This document shows, one piece after another, positions 10,028 through 23,212 of a stretch of DNA of 64,000 nt. The stretch is from Aselliscus stoliczkanus (lineage: Eukaryota; Chordata; Mammalia; Chiroptera; Hipposideridae). The stretch lies in assembly GCA_033961575.1 (NCBI GenBank), contig CM066728.1, positions 32,240,352 to 32,304,351 of the forward strand, read 5' to 3'. The notes beneath the pieces were generated by a model. The model had not been told where the DNA came from, did not search any database, and saw nothing but the letters and a program-made list of their open reading frames with translations. The position numbers and the translations under genes are program-made. Each line of letters opens with the position of its first letter. The stretch's first letter is position 1.

Positions 10028-11686
10028 AAATCACATCCAGTCCACCAGTGTCTTCTTGTGGCCTTCCTGAGAGAGAGCAGACCTCAACATCTAAGAGAGA
10101 AATATCTTTACACATGCCCATGTGTGCTAAATTGTACTGAAATTATGTTGTTTCCAACTTTATGCTTCCTATGTTTATCTTCATGCAATGCATTGCCCAC
10201 ATTGTCAACTTCACAAAATTTTTATCTCTTAATAAGCAATTTTTAATAATCTGGATGCTATTCCAAGAGTACACTCTGGTTCCACTTTCCTGAGCAGAGC
10301 TGAGCCTTAGCCAAATGCAGCATTCCACTGATAAACTCATCCCAAATTTCAATTTTTGGCTAACAACATGACTTTCTTAGGGAGGTTCCATTTCCTCTTT
10401 GCTTGTGGCAGCTGGCTTTCTTTTCGGGGTGATCTTTCATGAAGAAACAGATTTGTTCATTGTACAAGAATTGTTCATTGTGCAGTAGCATGGACACCAA
10501 CAAGCCACTTGAGATGTGAATGTTGACAGACGGCCTTAGGTCCCTAGGAGCTCTGGGGCCCACTCCTTCGTGCCAGGTACAAAGCCTGTGCTTCCAAACC
10601 ATGCCCAAGTAGATGTATCCATATATGTCATGAGCATTTAACTTGGCCGGTGTTACATCTGTGAATATCCAAGATCTATCAGGGACTATTATTCAATGAG
10701 GGAAATCAGGCTGGATCCAACCGCTAAGAAAGATGAGGCACTGTTGTGTGCATCCAGCACAGTATTTTTTAATTCATTAGGCTAGGAGTGCACGAGGAAT
10801 AAATTTGAGCGACTCTCCCCCCGGTAATGGACTTGGCTTATCCACTGCTTCTGCGTCTCCACAAGTCAACAGTAGGAGCCTGGCAGGTCTCGGGCCCAGG
10901 AGAGAGCTGGGCCAGCTGGAGGGCCTGGTTTTCCTCAGCCCATGAAGTCCATTTGACCAGAAAGAACTGGGCCCACAGCGCTGGCCTACTTGCCTCCACA
11001 CTCTAGTCTAGGGAGCGAACCATTATAGAAAGTACGATCACAATGACCCGGATAGTTTCCTAAAGGATTATTATGGAAGGAGGGTATAATTGGGGGAAAT
11101 CCCAATTATAGAGCATCTACTTCATACAACTCTGAGGAAGTGTTGCCTGTCCCACAGCTGAGGAGCCCAGCAGCCCTACTTCTATAGAGATGGCATTTAA
11201 CCTGCAGGCACTATTTCAGCCACAGCAGTTGTTTCCAGCTTTTGTCTGGTTGGGTTGTTTGGTGCCCGTGCCATGCTGGATGCTACACATTCTGAGTATC
11301 ACCACAGCTTCTAGGCTGCATTAACATTGTAGGCTAAGTAAATAGCAGATAAGCCTTAGCTTCAAAGCATTAGTATGGCAGCTTTCCCTTTTCTTTCCTG
11401 TCTTCTGAAAGGCAGCAATGGCCTCAGGAAAGGGGGCTCAGAACCTACCTTGAGGGGGCTTAATGTGTGGCAATCCATGGAAGCCCCTCTACAGAGTTAC
11501 AAGCAAGCATTGCTGTGTCCCATTCTGCAAAGCCACACTAAGAGTTTTCACAGGGCTTGGAAAACGTTGGACTGAGAACCAGGAGGTGATGATGGGATAT
11601 GTGGGCATAACCCTTGGAGGCAGAAAAAGTGACCAATCTGCAGCTGGTACAAATGTACCCTTACCTGGAGAATCTTCCTTACTCAC
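10028..11686. other. Intron 3, no recognised feature
   Basis: Unique-looking sequence up to the exon 3 donor. No exon or repeat recognised. Confidence 0.5.
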
Positions 11687-11826
11687 CTCTTTGCCCCTTT
11701 CAGTTCTGCTGACATGGTCATAGTCGCATATAGCAAACGTGGCTAAATAAGTTGACATGCGGGGTGTGGTATAAAAGGTGGTAACAGCCCATTTGCTTCC
11801 ATTCACATCTTCTTTTTCAGACTGAC
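11687..11826 (-). CDS. LVRN: LVRN exon 3
   Basis: 140-bp exon covering residues 281-327. The acceptor is TCTCTAG|GTCAGT on the minus strand. It encodes E-D-V-N-G-S-K-W-A-V-T-T-F and then A-I-C-D-Y-D-H-V-S-R-T-E-R-G-K-E, the end of the M1 N-terminal domain. It ends exactly on a codon at AAAGAG|GTGAGT. From memory, human laeverin has N-R-T here, a sequon; this species reads S-R-T. Confidence 0.95.
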
Positions 11827-12664
11827 CTAGAGAAAGGTATTTTAGTACAAATCACTGAAAACCTAAGCAATAATATCCACCTTTGAAATAATTTGTCAAG
11901 TTGATTGTCACCCGGCTACTTCTTCTCAACTACATCCCCACAGTCTAGCAGTTCAAATTTCTCTACTCCTAAGCTATCAAAATCATTGTAGGAAGCTCTA
12001 AGGAGAGCATCTTGGTTCTGAGTTAGTATCTTGAGTAGTATAGTCTTGCTTAAAGGTCAAATCATGAGCGCTGTAAGTTAGGTCCACGATCTGCCTTCTC
12101 TCTTTTCCATCCACTTCTGCCATTTCCTAGTCCAGTCCATTTCTTACGAGACTTAATCTAGAGCTTCCCAGGCACTATTGTAAGTCAACAAGGCATAATT
12201 CTGCCAATCTCAGGTTTCAGCTAGGTCTTCAGTGGAGGCAGGCTGGGGCCTTTAACCCTGAAATCAGAAACTCACATGCCTGTGAGGCCCAGGTTCTTGA
12301 CGTGAAATGGGCTGGTGTGCACTAACAGGGACTGATGGGGGTCAACGGCAGGCTGCGGGGTGCAGGCCTAGTCCGCAGGAGGCAGCATCTTATCAACTGT
12401 AACCATCGCTGTCATGTAGGAACTGCAGGCCCAGTGTTGTTGGATCTTTTAAGTTTTCAGGGAAGAATTTTGACTTTCATGAAAAATCTCTGAAGTTTTA
12501 AAAGTTAGATACTACTTCAATCAAAAGAAAAGAGTCCAATGAGCCAAATACAACACATCTGTGCACCAGATTCAGACCGAGTCCACTAGCTTGTTATCAC
12601 TTATGATCAATAGTTGAAGCCCAAACTAATGGGCAGGTCTGCCAATGTAAAAAACAGTATAATG
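11827..12664. other. Intron 2, no recognised feature
   Basis: Unique-looking sequence between the exon 3 acceptor and the L1 at 12665. Confidence 0.5.
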
Positions 12665-13165
12665 TCCCCAGCCTCTAACACAAAAAGAAACAAGATTCAA
12701 GAAATGGGAACAACATAAGTGTTCCTCAGTGGGTGAATGGATAAAGAGAATGTGCTGGATACATGATCGAATACTACTCAACCATAAAAAATGATCAAAT
12801 AGTGCCATTTGCGACAACATGGATGGCTCTTGAGGGTATCATGCAAAGTGAAGTAAGTCAGATGACAAAGGACAAGAAACCATATGATTTCATATATGGG
12901 ATAATAAACAGAAAGTAACACATGAACAAACAAGCTCATAGACACAGATGACAGACAGTATGGTGATTACCAGAGGGAAAGGGAGTGGGGAGAGGATGAA
13001 AAGGGCAAAGGGGGTCAAATATACGGTGAGGGCAGGAGGTTAGACTTTGGGTGGTGAGTACACAAAGTAATATACAGATGATGTATTATAAAATTGTATA
13101 CCTGAAACTTATACAATGTTATGAACCAATGTTACCTCAATAAACTTAATTTTTTAAAAAAAGAA
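12665..13165 (+). mobile_element. L1 3' end
   Basis: GTGAATGGATAAAGAGAATG, AAAATTGTATACCTGAAACT, and an A-rich end at about 13150-13165. 5'-truncated, in intron 2. Confidence 0.85.
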
Positions 13166-13307
13166 ACAGAATTTATCACCTCTGAGATATGGGTATTGCC
13201 ACATACCCCATGTAACTGCTCTCCCTAATACACTACAATTATAATACCCTGCCAACACATGGCCTAGAAATGCTATTGATTTAAAAGCTATTACAGATAT
13301 ATATAAA

Positions 13308-13383
13308 TATAGATAGATATAGATATAGATATAGATATAGATATAGATATAGATATAGATATAGATATAGATATAGATATATA
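13308..13383. repeat. (AGATAT)n microsatellite beside exon 2 donor
   Basis: About 12 hexamer units of AGATAT. On the coding (minus) strand it reads as TATCTA repeats beginning about 16 bases after the exon 2 donor GTAAGT. Confidence 0.95.
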
Positions 13384-13399
13384 CAGGAAAATTACTTAC

Positions 13400-13542
13400 C
13401 TAGCTTCGGCATGTTGGAAAGGGCCACATAACTTGGATGATGAATAAGTGTAATATTAAAAGTTGCCTTCAGAGCTGGTTCATCAAAACAAGGGAAAACA
13501 TTCCTGGCAAATGTTGGTTCCATCTGTGATGCTAACAGGGCC
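13400..13542 (-). CDS. LVRN: LVRN exon 2
   Basis: 143-bp internal exon covering residues 233-280. Read on the minus strand it starts after ATTTTAG and opens G-GCC-CTG-TTA, completing the Arg split across intron 1. It encodes the M1 N-terminal domain hallmark [15 protein letters not shown], then K-A-T-F-N-I-T with a glycosylation sequon, and ends at P-K-L-G. The donor is CTAG|GTAAGT, phase 1. A TATCTA microsatellite begins 16 bases into the following intron. Confidence 0.96.
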
Positions 13543-15741
13543 CTAAAATACATTTTTGGGAAAAATCTATTTATTTTTATCTCAAACCAGCAGAGGAAAA
13601 AAAATACTGAGGGATTATGGTTTATAATTATAAGGCAGGAGCTAGAAGGTTTTCCCCTCATCCTCCTTGCTGCCCTCCCCCTACCACATACACTCCATTT
13701 CTTACAAGACCTAAAATACAAAACAACTATTTAATTTTCAACCACAAAATAATATTTACTTCATTACATCATATGCTTTTAAAACCTTTTACAAACAAAA
13801 GAGGAACAAATATAACCAATGTGCAATGCCAGACTTCTGAGAACCAAGTATTTTTTGAAATAGGGTTACTACTTTGGGAATGGTCAATTGTTTTCATCCT
13901 CCACCAAAGTGCAAATCAGCTGAAGAATGTCTACATTTTTATCTCTTGTTCACATGTTCCCTCTTCTTCCTGGTTAAAAGCTTACAAAAAAAATGTATTT
14001 TGCACATTCCTGGCGGTAAACAATGTGGGTACGTGCCAACTGAACAAAACAACATTTATCTTACATATGGGCAGATTTATCAAATCCCTACTCCTCCTTC
14101 CCAGAATCTCCATGGAAAAATACAAAAAGTGACCTTATCCCACTGTACACTGGTGATTTATAGGGAAAAGCTTAGGGACAAGAGTGCCCTGAGCAAACAA
14201 GGAGATTGTCAGGTTTACCCTCTGTAAAAACTGCCTGAGTCTGACATAAGATGGGTCCCAGGAAACGACTTTCTCCTCAAAATAAACCTGCAGTCTCATT
14301 ATCCCATCTTCCAAGACACTGTGATCTGGGAACCTGTTTTTTTATGACAATTGTGGGGACTACATTCCATTTTTCTCCTCAGGTCTTGAGACTTAATGTC
14401 GCTGATGTATTTAGGCCCAGTTCTTAGACAAATATTAATAAAAGTCAGATGCAACAAAGATATCTTGAGAGAGCGTGGCCCATCCATGGCCTAGCTCTAT
14501 GAATCCCTCCTCTGCCATGACAAGACCCCTGCTCACAGAAAAAGGTCACACAGCTTTAGAAAAGACACAGAACAGTGTATATGTTCAAAAGCCTCTCATA
14601 GTCATCTAATTTGATATGTTCATAACCTCATGATGACAAAACTACAATTTTCAACAAGCCTATTTTGTCCTATTTGCTTTTTCCCACTTTTATCTCTTGC
14701 TTGCATAGACGGGAAGGAGGCTTGAGGGCTCCAACATGAGCCACTTCGGCTGTTAGACTCCGAGACTCCACCTACTATCAAATGAGCAATCCTGAACAAG
14801 TCACATATTCTTGCTGAGCCTATTTCACCTAAAAAATGGCGTTACCTTTTATTGCTGCTTAAGCCTTCCTATTATTAGCAGCTAAATTTACCAATAAATG
14901 ACATTTAAATTCTATCTTCCTTCCAATGTCACAAATTGTTCTTGATATAGATGAACTACAGAAGCATTCAAGGAGGAATAACTTCTAGAGTAGGGGCAGA
15001 GGGCTGGAAATCACTAATTATAAATGCATTTAAAAAGGTCGCAGAGGTCACAGGTGACCACAAGCTGAATATGAACCATGTGATTCTCCTGGATAAAGTT
15101 CAAACTACAAAAAGTTAGGGGTTAAGCATTTTTTTCTCCTGTATCATTTATAACACTTGACAAAAATATGGTTTCATAGCAATTGAATGCACATTTTCCC
15201 AGCTTTGAAGGTACTATAAAATAAAGGCAGCTTGATGTTAGTTTATACAAAGAATACAAAGTGTTTTTACAAAGTTTGTTGTACTGGCACTTGTTTTGTA
15301 GTATTGGTTGCGACCTTTAAAAGGAATGGAATAAAGCAGAGAAGATACAAACGATTGACAATATATGGAAAGAGTGTTGAGGAGGGAATTCAGCTCCCTG
15401 AGTCTTGCTCAGGATCTGCAGTGTAAACACAGTGGTGTAACTTTGGGAAAGCTGCTTAAACATTTTGTGCATCCATTTCTATAAAATGCAGAGATGAGAC
15501 CAGATGAGCTCTTAGACTTAGAGCTCTAAAAGTGATTCTAAGAGGGTTAAGGACATTCAACAGGATGCATAAAGAGCCCACTACGAAGTGGCAATGATTA
15601 AGTCATCTAGGATTGGGAGAAACAGTCTCTTGAGAGTTCATACGTGGCCTTCAGGACATCTATGAGCCTTCTGAAATTTAGGATGTTTTGTCCAAATGGC
15701 AATATGTTAGTATGAGAAAGCATAATAATGTACAATAGAAT
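13543..15741. other. Intron 1, no recognised feature
   Basis: Unique-looking AT-rich intron sequence. Short open frames here show no recognisable domain. Confidence 0.5.
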
Positions 15742-15755
15742 AAAAAAGCATGTCC

Positions 15756-16186
15756 AGGGCCAGCTGAGTGGCACATTTGTTAAGAGCTGGCTTGGGATGC
15801 CAGAGGCCCCAGTTCAGATCCCACATATGAGGGCCAGTGACACTGCCCTCTACAGCTAACAACAGCTCCACCTGGAGCTGGGCTGCGAGCCCCGGCAACG
15901 GGCGATGGTGTAGGCTGCAGCCCCTCCTGCAGTGGACTGCCATAGGCTACAGTGAGTGGCCAGCAGCCAGCGTGAGCTGCCAATAGCCTCGGTGAGCAAT
16001 CATCCAGAGGCCGGCGACTCATCTGCCTCATCCAGGAAGAGCGCAATGATGATACCAACATGGGCCAGTGAATCAACATCCTCTGCAACTAGACTGAAGA
16101 ATAAAAGGACAGCAACTTGTCTGTTCCCCTTCCCTGATTCCTCAACGCTGTTCCCCTCCCCCAATTCCCCAATGAAATCTTTTTTT
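15756..16186 (+). mobile_element. Long tRNA-derived SINE (type C)
   Basis: Same structure as at 4959, starting GGGCCAGCTGAGTGGCACAT. Target duplication AAAAAAGCATGT-CA at 15742-15755 and 16187-16201, with one mismatch. Confidence 0.9.
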
Positions 16187-16201
16187 AAAAAAGCATGTTC
16201 A

Positions 16202-17874
16202 ATTATATATTACACACATATATATATTTACAAAGCCAACAAATGCCTATTGTTTATAGAACAGAAACTATCAAAAGTAAAGCTTGGTATTATCTTCTCT
16301 GCTCCCATCTGTCACAGCGCATATAAATCTCAAGGAGGTCGCAATGTGGGGAGGAAATCAGACTCTTCAAAAAAGTGGGAAACTTTTATGCTCATCAAAA
16401 TGCGCTACAGGTTCAAAAAAGGTAAGAGACACAGACTAAGAGAGTCCCCACTTCCACAAAGCAAACATCAAGCAAGTGCCTTTCCACTCCATGATTCAGA
16501 TCTCCAGAGAAGTGAAATTTTAAAAAAAATCTCTTGGATTTTACTCAACTATTTTCCTCCCTGGTTTTACACAAACAAAAACGAGGAAAAAAATCCTTAC
16601 AATACACAACCTTTCTGGATCTCACTCTTCACTTCAAAGGTCAGAGCCAACCAGCAACACACATGATCTGGTTATGCCACATCTGGGGGCCACAGATGGG
16701 TATTTATTTCCCTTTTCTTGGCTTTGGACTCAAGCAACTCTGTAAGGATATCCTGACCTCAGAAAATAGAATCATCCACCACCCTCTCCTCCCTTCAAAC
16801 CTCACTGAAACATGCTATTACAGTGCCAATGAAGTCTGAGTTTAGAGGGCTCAGCTGGCGAAGGTGTTATTTGGGAGAATTTGTGTCTTAGCAGCTCAGT
16901 ATTGCAAAGCCACTTTCTTTCCTGTCCTCTTGTACACCATGGACTCACTACTATCTTATGCTGGAAGAGGTCTTAGCGGTCAAGACCACATGATGCCCTT
17001 GGGGATCAATCTACTACCACATAAAAATGTCCATTCAGTAAGGTATTTCATTTCAAATTAGTTTATGGACTCTGTATGCCTATAGCTCTAGTTAGCAAGT
17101 GCTAAATAACATAGGTGGTCAAAGATTAAATAAGGCTTTTTGGAGAGTTGTTCCAAATTTTTTTTTTTTTCACACAGCACACTCAGAAATCAAAATGTTT
17201 AGTAAAGACAGATGTTATACCGCTGAACTGTGATTCAAGGATTGGCCCATAAATCATGTTTGTTTATTACTTGTGTAATAGAATCCTAAAACTGAAGTTT
17301 CCACCAGGCAACAAAAAATAACAGATGTAAAATTCCAAAGAAAGGTGCCAAACCATGTTATAAAGATTTTCAAAGTAAATGATCTCGAGAACCTGTGGGC
17401 TCCTTTTGGACTTCTCAGCTACATCAAGGACATAGAAAAAGGGTCAAGAAATGGAGCCAAAAGAGGTCAGAGAAGAGATTTCTTGGGGTGAAAGAGGAGG
17501 GGGTCAAGCACTCTAACCCTGAGAGCAGAAGATATGTTTCCTGAGGCTGAGACTTGGAGGCTGGTGCCCAACTCACTCTTGAGAAAGCTTAAATTGACAC
17601 TGGCTAGAGTCTAACTCCTACCAGGTGGAAATCTGAAAAGAGAGCTGACTGATTCAGAGGCAGAACCAGAAGAGTGCTGCTGCCTGAGGCCCCACGTCAG
17701 CCCTGGGCAAGTGTTCCTTGGAGGATCTGTGGGCTCTGAGACACAGAATGAGCTCTAATGGGGACTGTCTTGGTTCTGTCCAATAGAGCCACCTGAAGAA
17801 GCTTGCAGATGCACTACTTGATGTCTAGGGGCTGAGGAAAGAGTTACAAGTGACCATCAGAACAGAGAAATAAG
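16202..17874. other. Intron 1, no recognised feature
   Basis: Unique-looking sequence between two SINEs. The 15956-16666 open frame is half SINE and not a gene. Confidence 0.5.
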
Positions 17875-17887
17875 AAAAGCATCCTTG

Positions 17888-18005
17888 GGCCGGCTGAGTG
17901 GCACGGTGGTTGAGTGCTGGTTTAGGAGGCCAGCAGCCCCGGTTCGGGTCCCACATGTGAGGGCCAGTGACACTGCTCTCAGAAAAAAAAAAAAAAAAAA
18001 AAAAA
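17888..18005 (+). mobile_element. Short tRNA-derived SINE (type A)
   Basis: GGCCGGCTGAGTGGCACGGT head with the B-box-like GGTTCGGGTCCC, followed directly by an A-tail of about 30. Target duplication AAAAGCATCCTTG at 17875-17887 and 18006-18018. Confidence 0.9.
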
Positions 18006-18018
18006 AAAAGCATCCTTG

Positions 18019-19894
18019 TAGGATAAAGGGAATTGTAGGAGAAAGAGAAACAGTGAGAAAACTCTGAACAACCAGGAAAATGACATCTCAAGGGAAAAAG
18101 GCATCTGCTAGACCCAAGTGAGATTAAATGACAAAAGTACTGGTTCAAATAAGAACTTCCCTGTGTGTCACCTTTCTCTGTCTCCCCAAGTCCCACTGGA
18201 CCTGGTGGAGTTGAAAAAACAACTCAAGATGGAAGCAGGGGACTAGAAATATGAGGTGGAGAAATGGAAGGACGATTACCCCCTATCTTACTGCAGGTTT
18301 CCATCCTAAAGCCAGTCCAAGCTTGAGGAGGTGAGTGTGGAGGGGGAGAGACGGAGATTTAACAGTAAATCAAGTTCAAAGTTTTAAGTATCACACAGGA
18401 CTGGGTCTTCCAATTTCTGCATCTGGGCAGTGTTTGTGACTAAGTGACCATAGATCATCTATCACCAAAGAATGAACAGGAAATTATGGGTTACTAGAGT
18501 ATTCATGCAGGAGCAGGAAAGATTACCCCAGAGACTAAATTATAACAGGACAGTGAGAGAAACACAGCAACATTTTTTACTGAACCATGATGTGTGCTTT
18601 TTCAATGTGCTGGTTACAGTGGTTTTCAGAAGATACAGGATCTAAATCTTTGAGGAGCAAAACCGTCTCCTGGAAAAAAACTGCTCAGCCACATGAAATG
18701 TGTGGGTTCAAAGCCTCTATAGGATAATGAAATGGCCTCTTCTCTCTGTGACACCAAAGACATCATGTGGCTGGCACTTGAGTTCACTGGCCTTGTTTTG
18801 AGACTTCTCAACTCTCCTAATGTGACTCAGATTTCTCTCTTGTGTGTCATATGCTAGGACTGTGCCAGATTTCCTAACATAAACAGTGACTGCAAGGAAG
18901 TCTTTCAATTCTCTGTATGCTCTTTCTACACCTGCACCAATGATTGATTTTGATCATGCTGTTCTCGCCTGAATTTGTCCCAAGTAAAGATCTCATTTTT
19001 ATTCAGCCACTTCACACTTGAAAGCCACTCCCTTTGTTTTGATTTTTTCTATTTTCATTTCTCTGAATGTCTCCATATTCTTTCTTATCTTTTATGAAGG
19101 AAATGGCACGATCAAAAATGCGAGAAGTATTCCTAAAGGACACTTTGAACAGGAATGGAATTATACATTCTTTCACTGAATTTCAAAAGTAGGCGAGGCC
19201 TTGGAGAGCCCCACCCTCTGAATTTATAGATGCAAAAGCTGATATCCTGGGGGTTCATGCAACCAATTAGATAACTAGTAAATGGCTGCATCCTCCATTC
19301 AATGTGATGTTCTACCCTGTGGCAGGTAATGCCAGGGCTCTGTTCATATCATCTCAGATCTATTTATCACTTTTTCTCTCTCACCCAACAGTCAGCACCT
19401 GTGTCTCCTGTGGGACTGCACTGGCTGCACCCTTCAAGAGCAGACTACCTAGGAATTAACTTGGCCCAAGGGCTAGTCTATCATCATCAATGACTTACAG
19501 ATGTGGGGACAGGGAGTGTACAAATGCTCCTGCTCCCTTGCTCCTACCGATGACGGTTTTGAGGTGTGGCTCATACTCTCTCCAGAATGCTCCTCCATGG
19601 GATTTTGATTGATCTCATACCCTGGTTTGGCCTCCTTCTCTTCCCAGTCGTACTTCCCTCATTCTCCAATTGTTTTTTTCTGGGAACGCTTCCTAAGAAA
19701 TTACTTTCACAGGAAAATTTGTCTTAGGGTCACACCCTGTCAGAAGAAGGAGGGTGAAAAGTAAAGATACTTGTTCTGCTCACTGGTCCTTCTCTCTTTC
19801 TTCCCCGCCTTCCTCCCCACATTGGAAGGGCTTTCTACTACTCTCCCTTTCAGCTGCTCTTATAAAAAACTTGGGGGGGGGACACAAAGGCTTA
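18019..19894. other. Intron 1, no recognised feature
   Basis: Mostly unique-looking. 19180-19280 may be a very diverged MIR. No exon seen. Confidence 0.45.
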
Positions 19895-21050
19895 TTCAGT
19901 ATTCAAAAAACAATCAATATAACACACCACATTAACAGACAAAAGAAGAAAAATCACATGATCATCTCAACTGATGCCGAAAAAGTGTTTGACAAATCCA
20001 ACACCCATTTATCATCAACACCAAAAGAACTTCTCAGAAATAATATGAATAGAGGGAAACTTCCTCAACTTGATAAAGAACATATACAAAAATTCTACAC
20101 CTAACATTATTCTTATTGGAGAAAGGCTAAAAACTTTCCCCCTAAGATCAGGAAAGAGGTAATAATGTCCACTTTTATTCAATGTAGTGCTAGGAGTTTT
20201 AGCCAGCACATAAGGCAAGAAAATAAAACAAATAGGATATGGATTGGAACAGAAAAAATAAAACTGTCTCTGTTTGCAGATGATATGATGATCTACATAG
20301 GAAATCCCAAGTAATCTATAAAAAAAAAACAAAAACTACTAGATCTAGTAAGTGAGACCACAAGTCAAGGGACACAAGATACACATAAAAAACTCAGTAT
20401 TTCGGGCCAGGTGAGTGGCGCACTGGTCAAGAGCTGGCTTGGGATGCCAACGGCCCCAGTTCGGATCCCACATATGAGGGCCAGTGACACTGCCTTCTTC
20501 AACTAACAACAGCTCAACCTGGAGCTGAGCTGCGCGAGCCCTGGCGACGGTGTAGGCTGTAGCCCCTCCTGCAGTGGGCTGCCATAGGCTACAGTGAGTG
20601 GCTGGCAGACAGCGTGAGCGGCTGGCAGCTAGAGTGAGCTGCCAAAAGCCGGGGTGAGCGGCCATCCAGAGGGGACTAAGCAAAATGACAATACCAACAT
20701 GGGCCAGTGAAGCAACGTCCTTCGCAACTAGACTGAAGAACAAAAGGACAGCAACTTGTCTGTTCCCCTTCCCCGAGTCCCCAACGCTGTTCCCCTCCCC
20801 CAATTCCCCAATAAAATCCTAAAACAAAACAAAAAAACCCTCAGTATTTCTATATAGCAGCAACATATATGAAAACTAAAATTAAAAATATATCATTTAC
20901 AATTGCTCAAGTAAATTAAATACTTACATGTAAATCTAACAAAGCAGATAGAGAGTTTGTGTGGTGAAAATGATAAAATGATGATGAAATATTTCAAAGC
21001 TCTAAATAAATGGACATTCTGTATTCATGGATTGAAAAACTCAACATAGT
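19895..21050 (+). mobile_element. L1 ORF2 fragment with nested SINE
   Basis: Reverse-transcriptase region of ORF2, with GTCTCTGTTTGCAGATGATA (the F-A-D-D catalytic motif), continuing after the SINE at 20404-20839. The frame is broken. Confidence 0.85.
20404..20839 (+). mobile_element. Long tRNA-derived SINE (type C) in L1
   Basis: Starts GGGCCAGGTGAGTGGCGCAC. Target duplication CTCAGTATTTC at 20393-20403 and 20840-20850. Removing it restores a continuous L1 sequence. Confidence 0.9.
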
Positions 21051-22415
21051 AAAGAATGACAGAAAAAGAATGAAAGACAAAATAGTGTAAGGGCAACAAA
21101 TAGAAAATGGTAATGAATACAGTAGGTATTAATTCAATTATATCACTACGAATACCAGAAATGAAAGTGGGGACATCACTACAGATCCCATGGGCATTAA
21201 AAGGATAATAAGGAATACTATGAAATACTCTATGCCCACAAGTTTGATAATCTAGATGAAATGAACCAATTCCTTGAAAGATATAATCTTCCAAAACTCA
21301 AAAAGAATATGCAATCTGAATAGGCCCATATTTATTAAAGAAATTAAATTAATAATAATTATTAGCAAATAATTATTAATAATCTTCCAAAACAGAAAGC
21401 ACCAGGCCCAGATAGGTTCATTGGTGAATTCTATCAAACATTTAAGAAAAAAATAATACCAATTCTCTACAATCTCTTTCAGAGGAGAGAAGCAGAGGGA
21501 ATACTTTTTCACTAATTCTGAGGCCAGCATTACCCTAATAACAAAAGCAGACAAAGACATTACCAGAAAAGAAAACTACAGAACAATATCTCTTATGAAC
21601 ATAGTTGTAAAAATCCTCAACAAAATGTTAGCAAATTTAATTCAACAATGTGTGAAAAGAATTATACAACACAGCCAAATGGGATTTATCCCATGTATGC
21701 AAGAGTGGTTCATCATTTGAAATCAATTAAGGTAATCCATCACATCAACAGACTATATAAGAAAAATCACATGATTATAGCAATAGATACAGAAAAAGCT
21801 TTGGCCAAAATCCAACACCCATTCATGATAAAAACTCTCAGTAAAATAGGAATAAATAAAATAGACAAACAGCTCAATGGAACAGAATAAACTGCCCTGA
21901 AATAGATCCACATAAATAAAGTCAACTAATCTTTGACAAAGGAGCAAAGGCAATATAATGGAGTACATACAGTCTCTTCAATAAATGTTGCTGGAACTAC
22001 ATGACATCCACATACAAGAAAATGAATCTAGACACAGACCTTACATATTTTACAAAAATTTACTGATAATGGGTCATAGACATAAATGTAAAACTCAAAA
22101 CTATTAAACTCCTACAAGATAACATAGAGAAGAAAACCTAAGTGACTTTGGGTTTGGTGATGTCTTTTTGTATAATACACCAAAGACATGACCTATGAAA
22201 GAAATACATGATAAACTGAACTTCATTAAAATTAAAAACTTCTGCTCTGCAAAAGACAATATAAAGAGAATGAGAAGACAAGCCACGAACTGGGGGAAAA
22301 CATTTGCAAAATACACATCTTATAAAGAACTGTTATGCAAGATATGAGTATACAAAGAACTCTTAAAACTCAACAATAAGAAAACAAACTACTTGATTAA
22401 AAAATGGACCAAAGA

Positions 22416-22861
22416 GGGCCGGCCATGTGGCTCAGTTGGTTAATAGCTCAGTTGGTTAATAGCTGGCTTGAGAGCGCAAGCTCTGAGCAGCAGGTCCAAC
22501 GGTTCGGTTCCCACATGAGGGCCAGTGACGCTACACCCTGTACAGCTAAGATGGTGAACAACAGTTCGACTTGGAGCTGGACTGCCATGAGTTGGTGGCG
22601 ACAATATAGGTTGCAGCGGGGCTGCAGTGAGCTACTGTGAGTGGCCAGCAGCCAGTGTGAGTGGCCAGCAGCTGGCATGAGCCACAGTGAGTGGTCATGC
22701 AATGGCTGGTGACAGATTATTTCACACAGGAAGAGCGCAATGATCATAATACCAACATGGGCCAGTGAAGTGATGTCCTCCATAAGTAGACTGAAGAACA
22801 AAAGGACAGCAACTTGTCTGTTCCCCTCCCCCATTCCCCAATTTAAAAAATCTTTAAAAAA
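22416..22861 (+). mobile_element. Long tRNA-derived SINE (type C) in L1
   Basis: Starts at the GGCCGGCCATGTGGCTCAGT head, in which the GTTGGTTAATAGCTCA segment is duplicated. Target duplication AAAAAATGGACCAAAGA at 22399-22415 and 22862-22878, inside an L1. Confidence 0.9.
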
Positions 22862-23212
22862 AAAAAATGGACCAAAGATCTCAACAGGTCCCTCACCAAA
22901 CAAACTATACAGATGGCAAATAAGCATATGAAAAGATGTTCCATATAACATGTCATCAGGGAAATGCAAATTAAAACAATAATGAGATAACACTACGCAC
23001 TTATTAGAATGGCCAAATCCTAGAACACTAGCAACACCAAATGCTGATTAGGATGTGGAGCAACTGGAACTTTCACTTATTGCTGGTGGGAATGCAGAAT
23101 GGCACAGCCACTTTGGAAAATAGTTTGGTGATTTTTTACAAAGTAAATATACTTTTACCATAAATCTAATACTTATGTTCCTTGGTACTTACCTAAAGGA
23201 ACTGAAAATGTG

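Noticed and set aside
15956..16666. 236-codon open frame
   Set aside because: Its first third lies in a SINE and the rest has no domain or splice support.
17888..18005. tRNA gene suggested by A/B-box-like motifs
   Set aside because: The motifs belong to a tRNA-derived SINE with an A-tail and target duplications; no cloverleaf with a proper acceptor stem.
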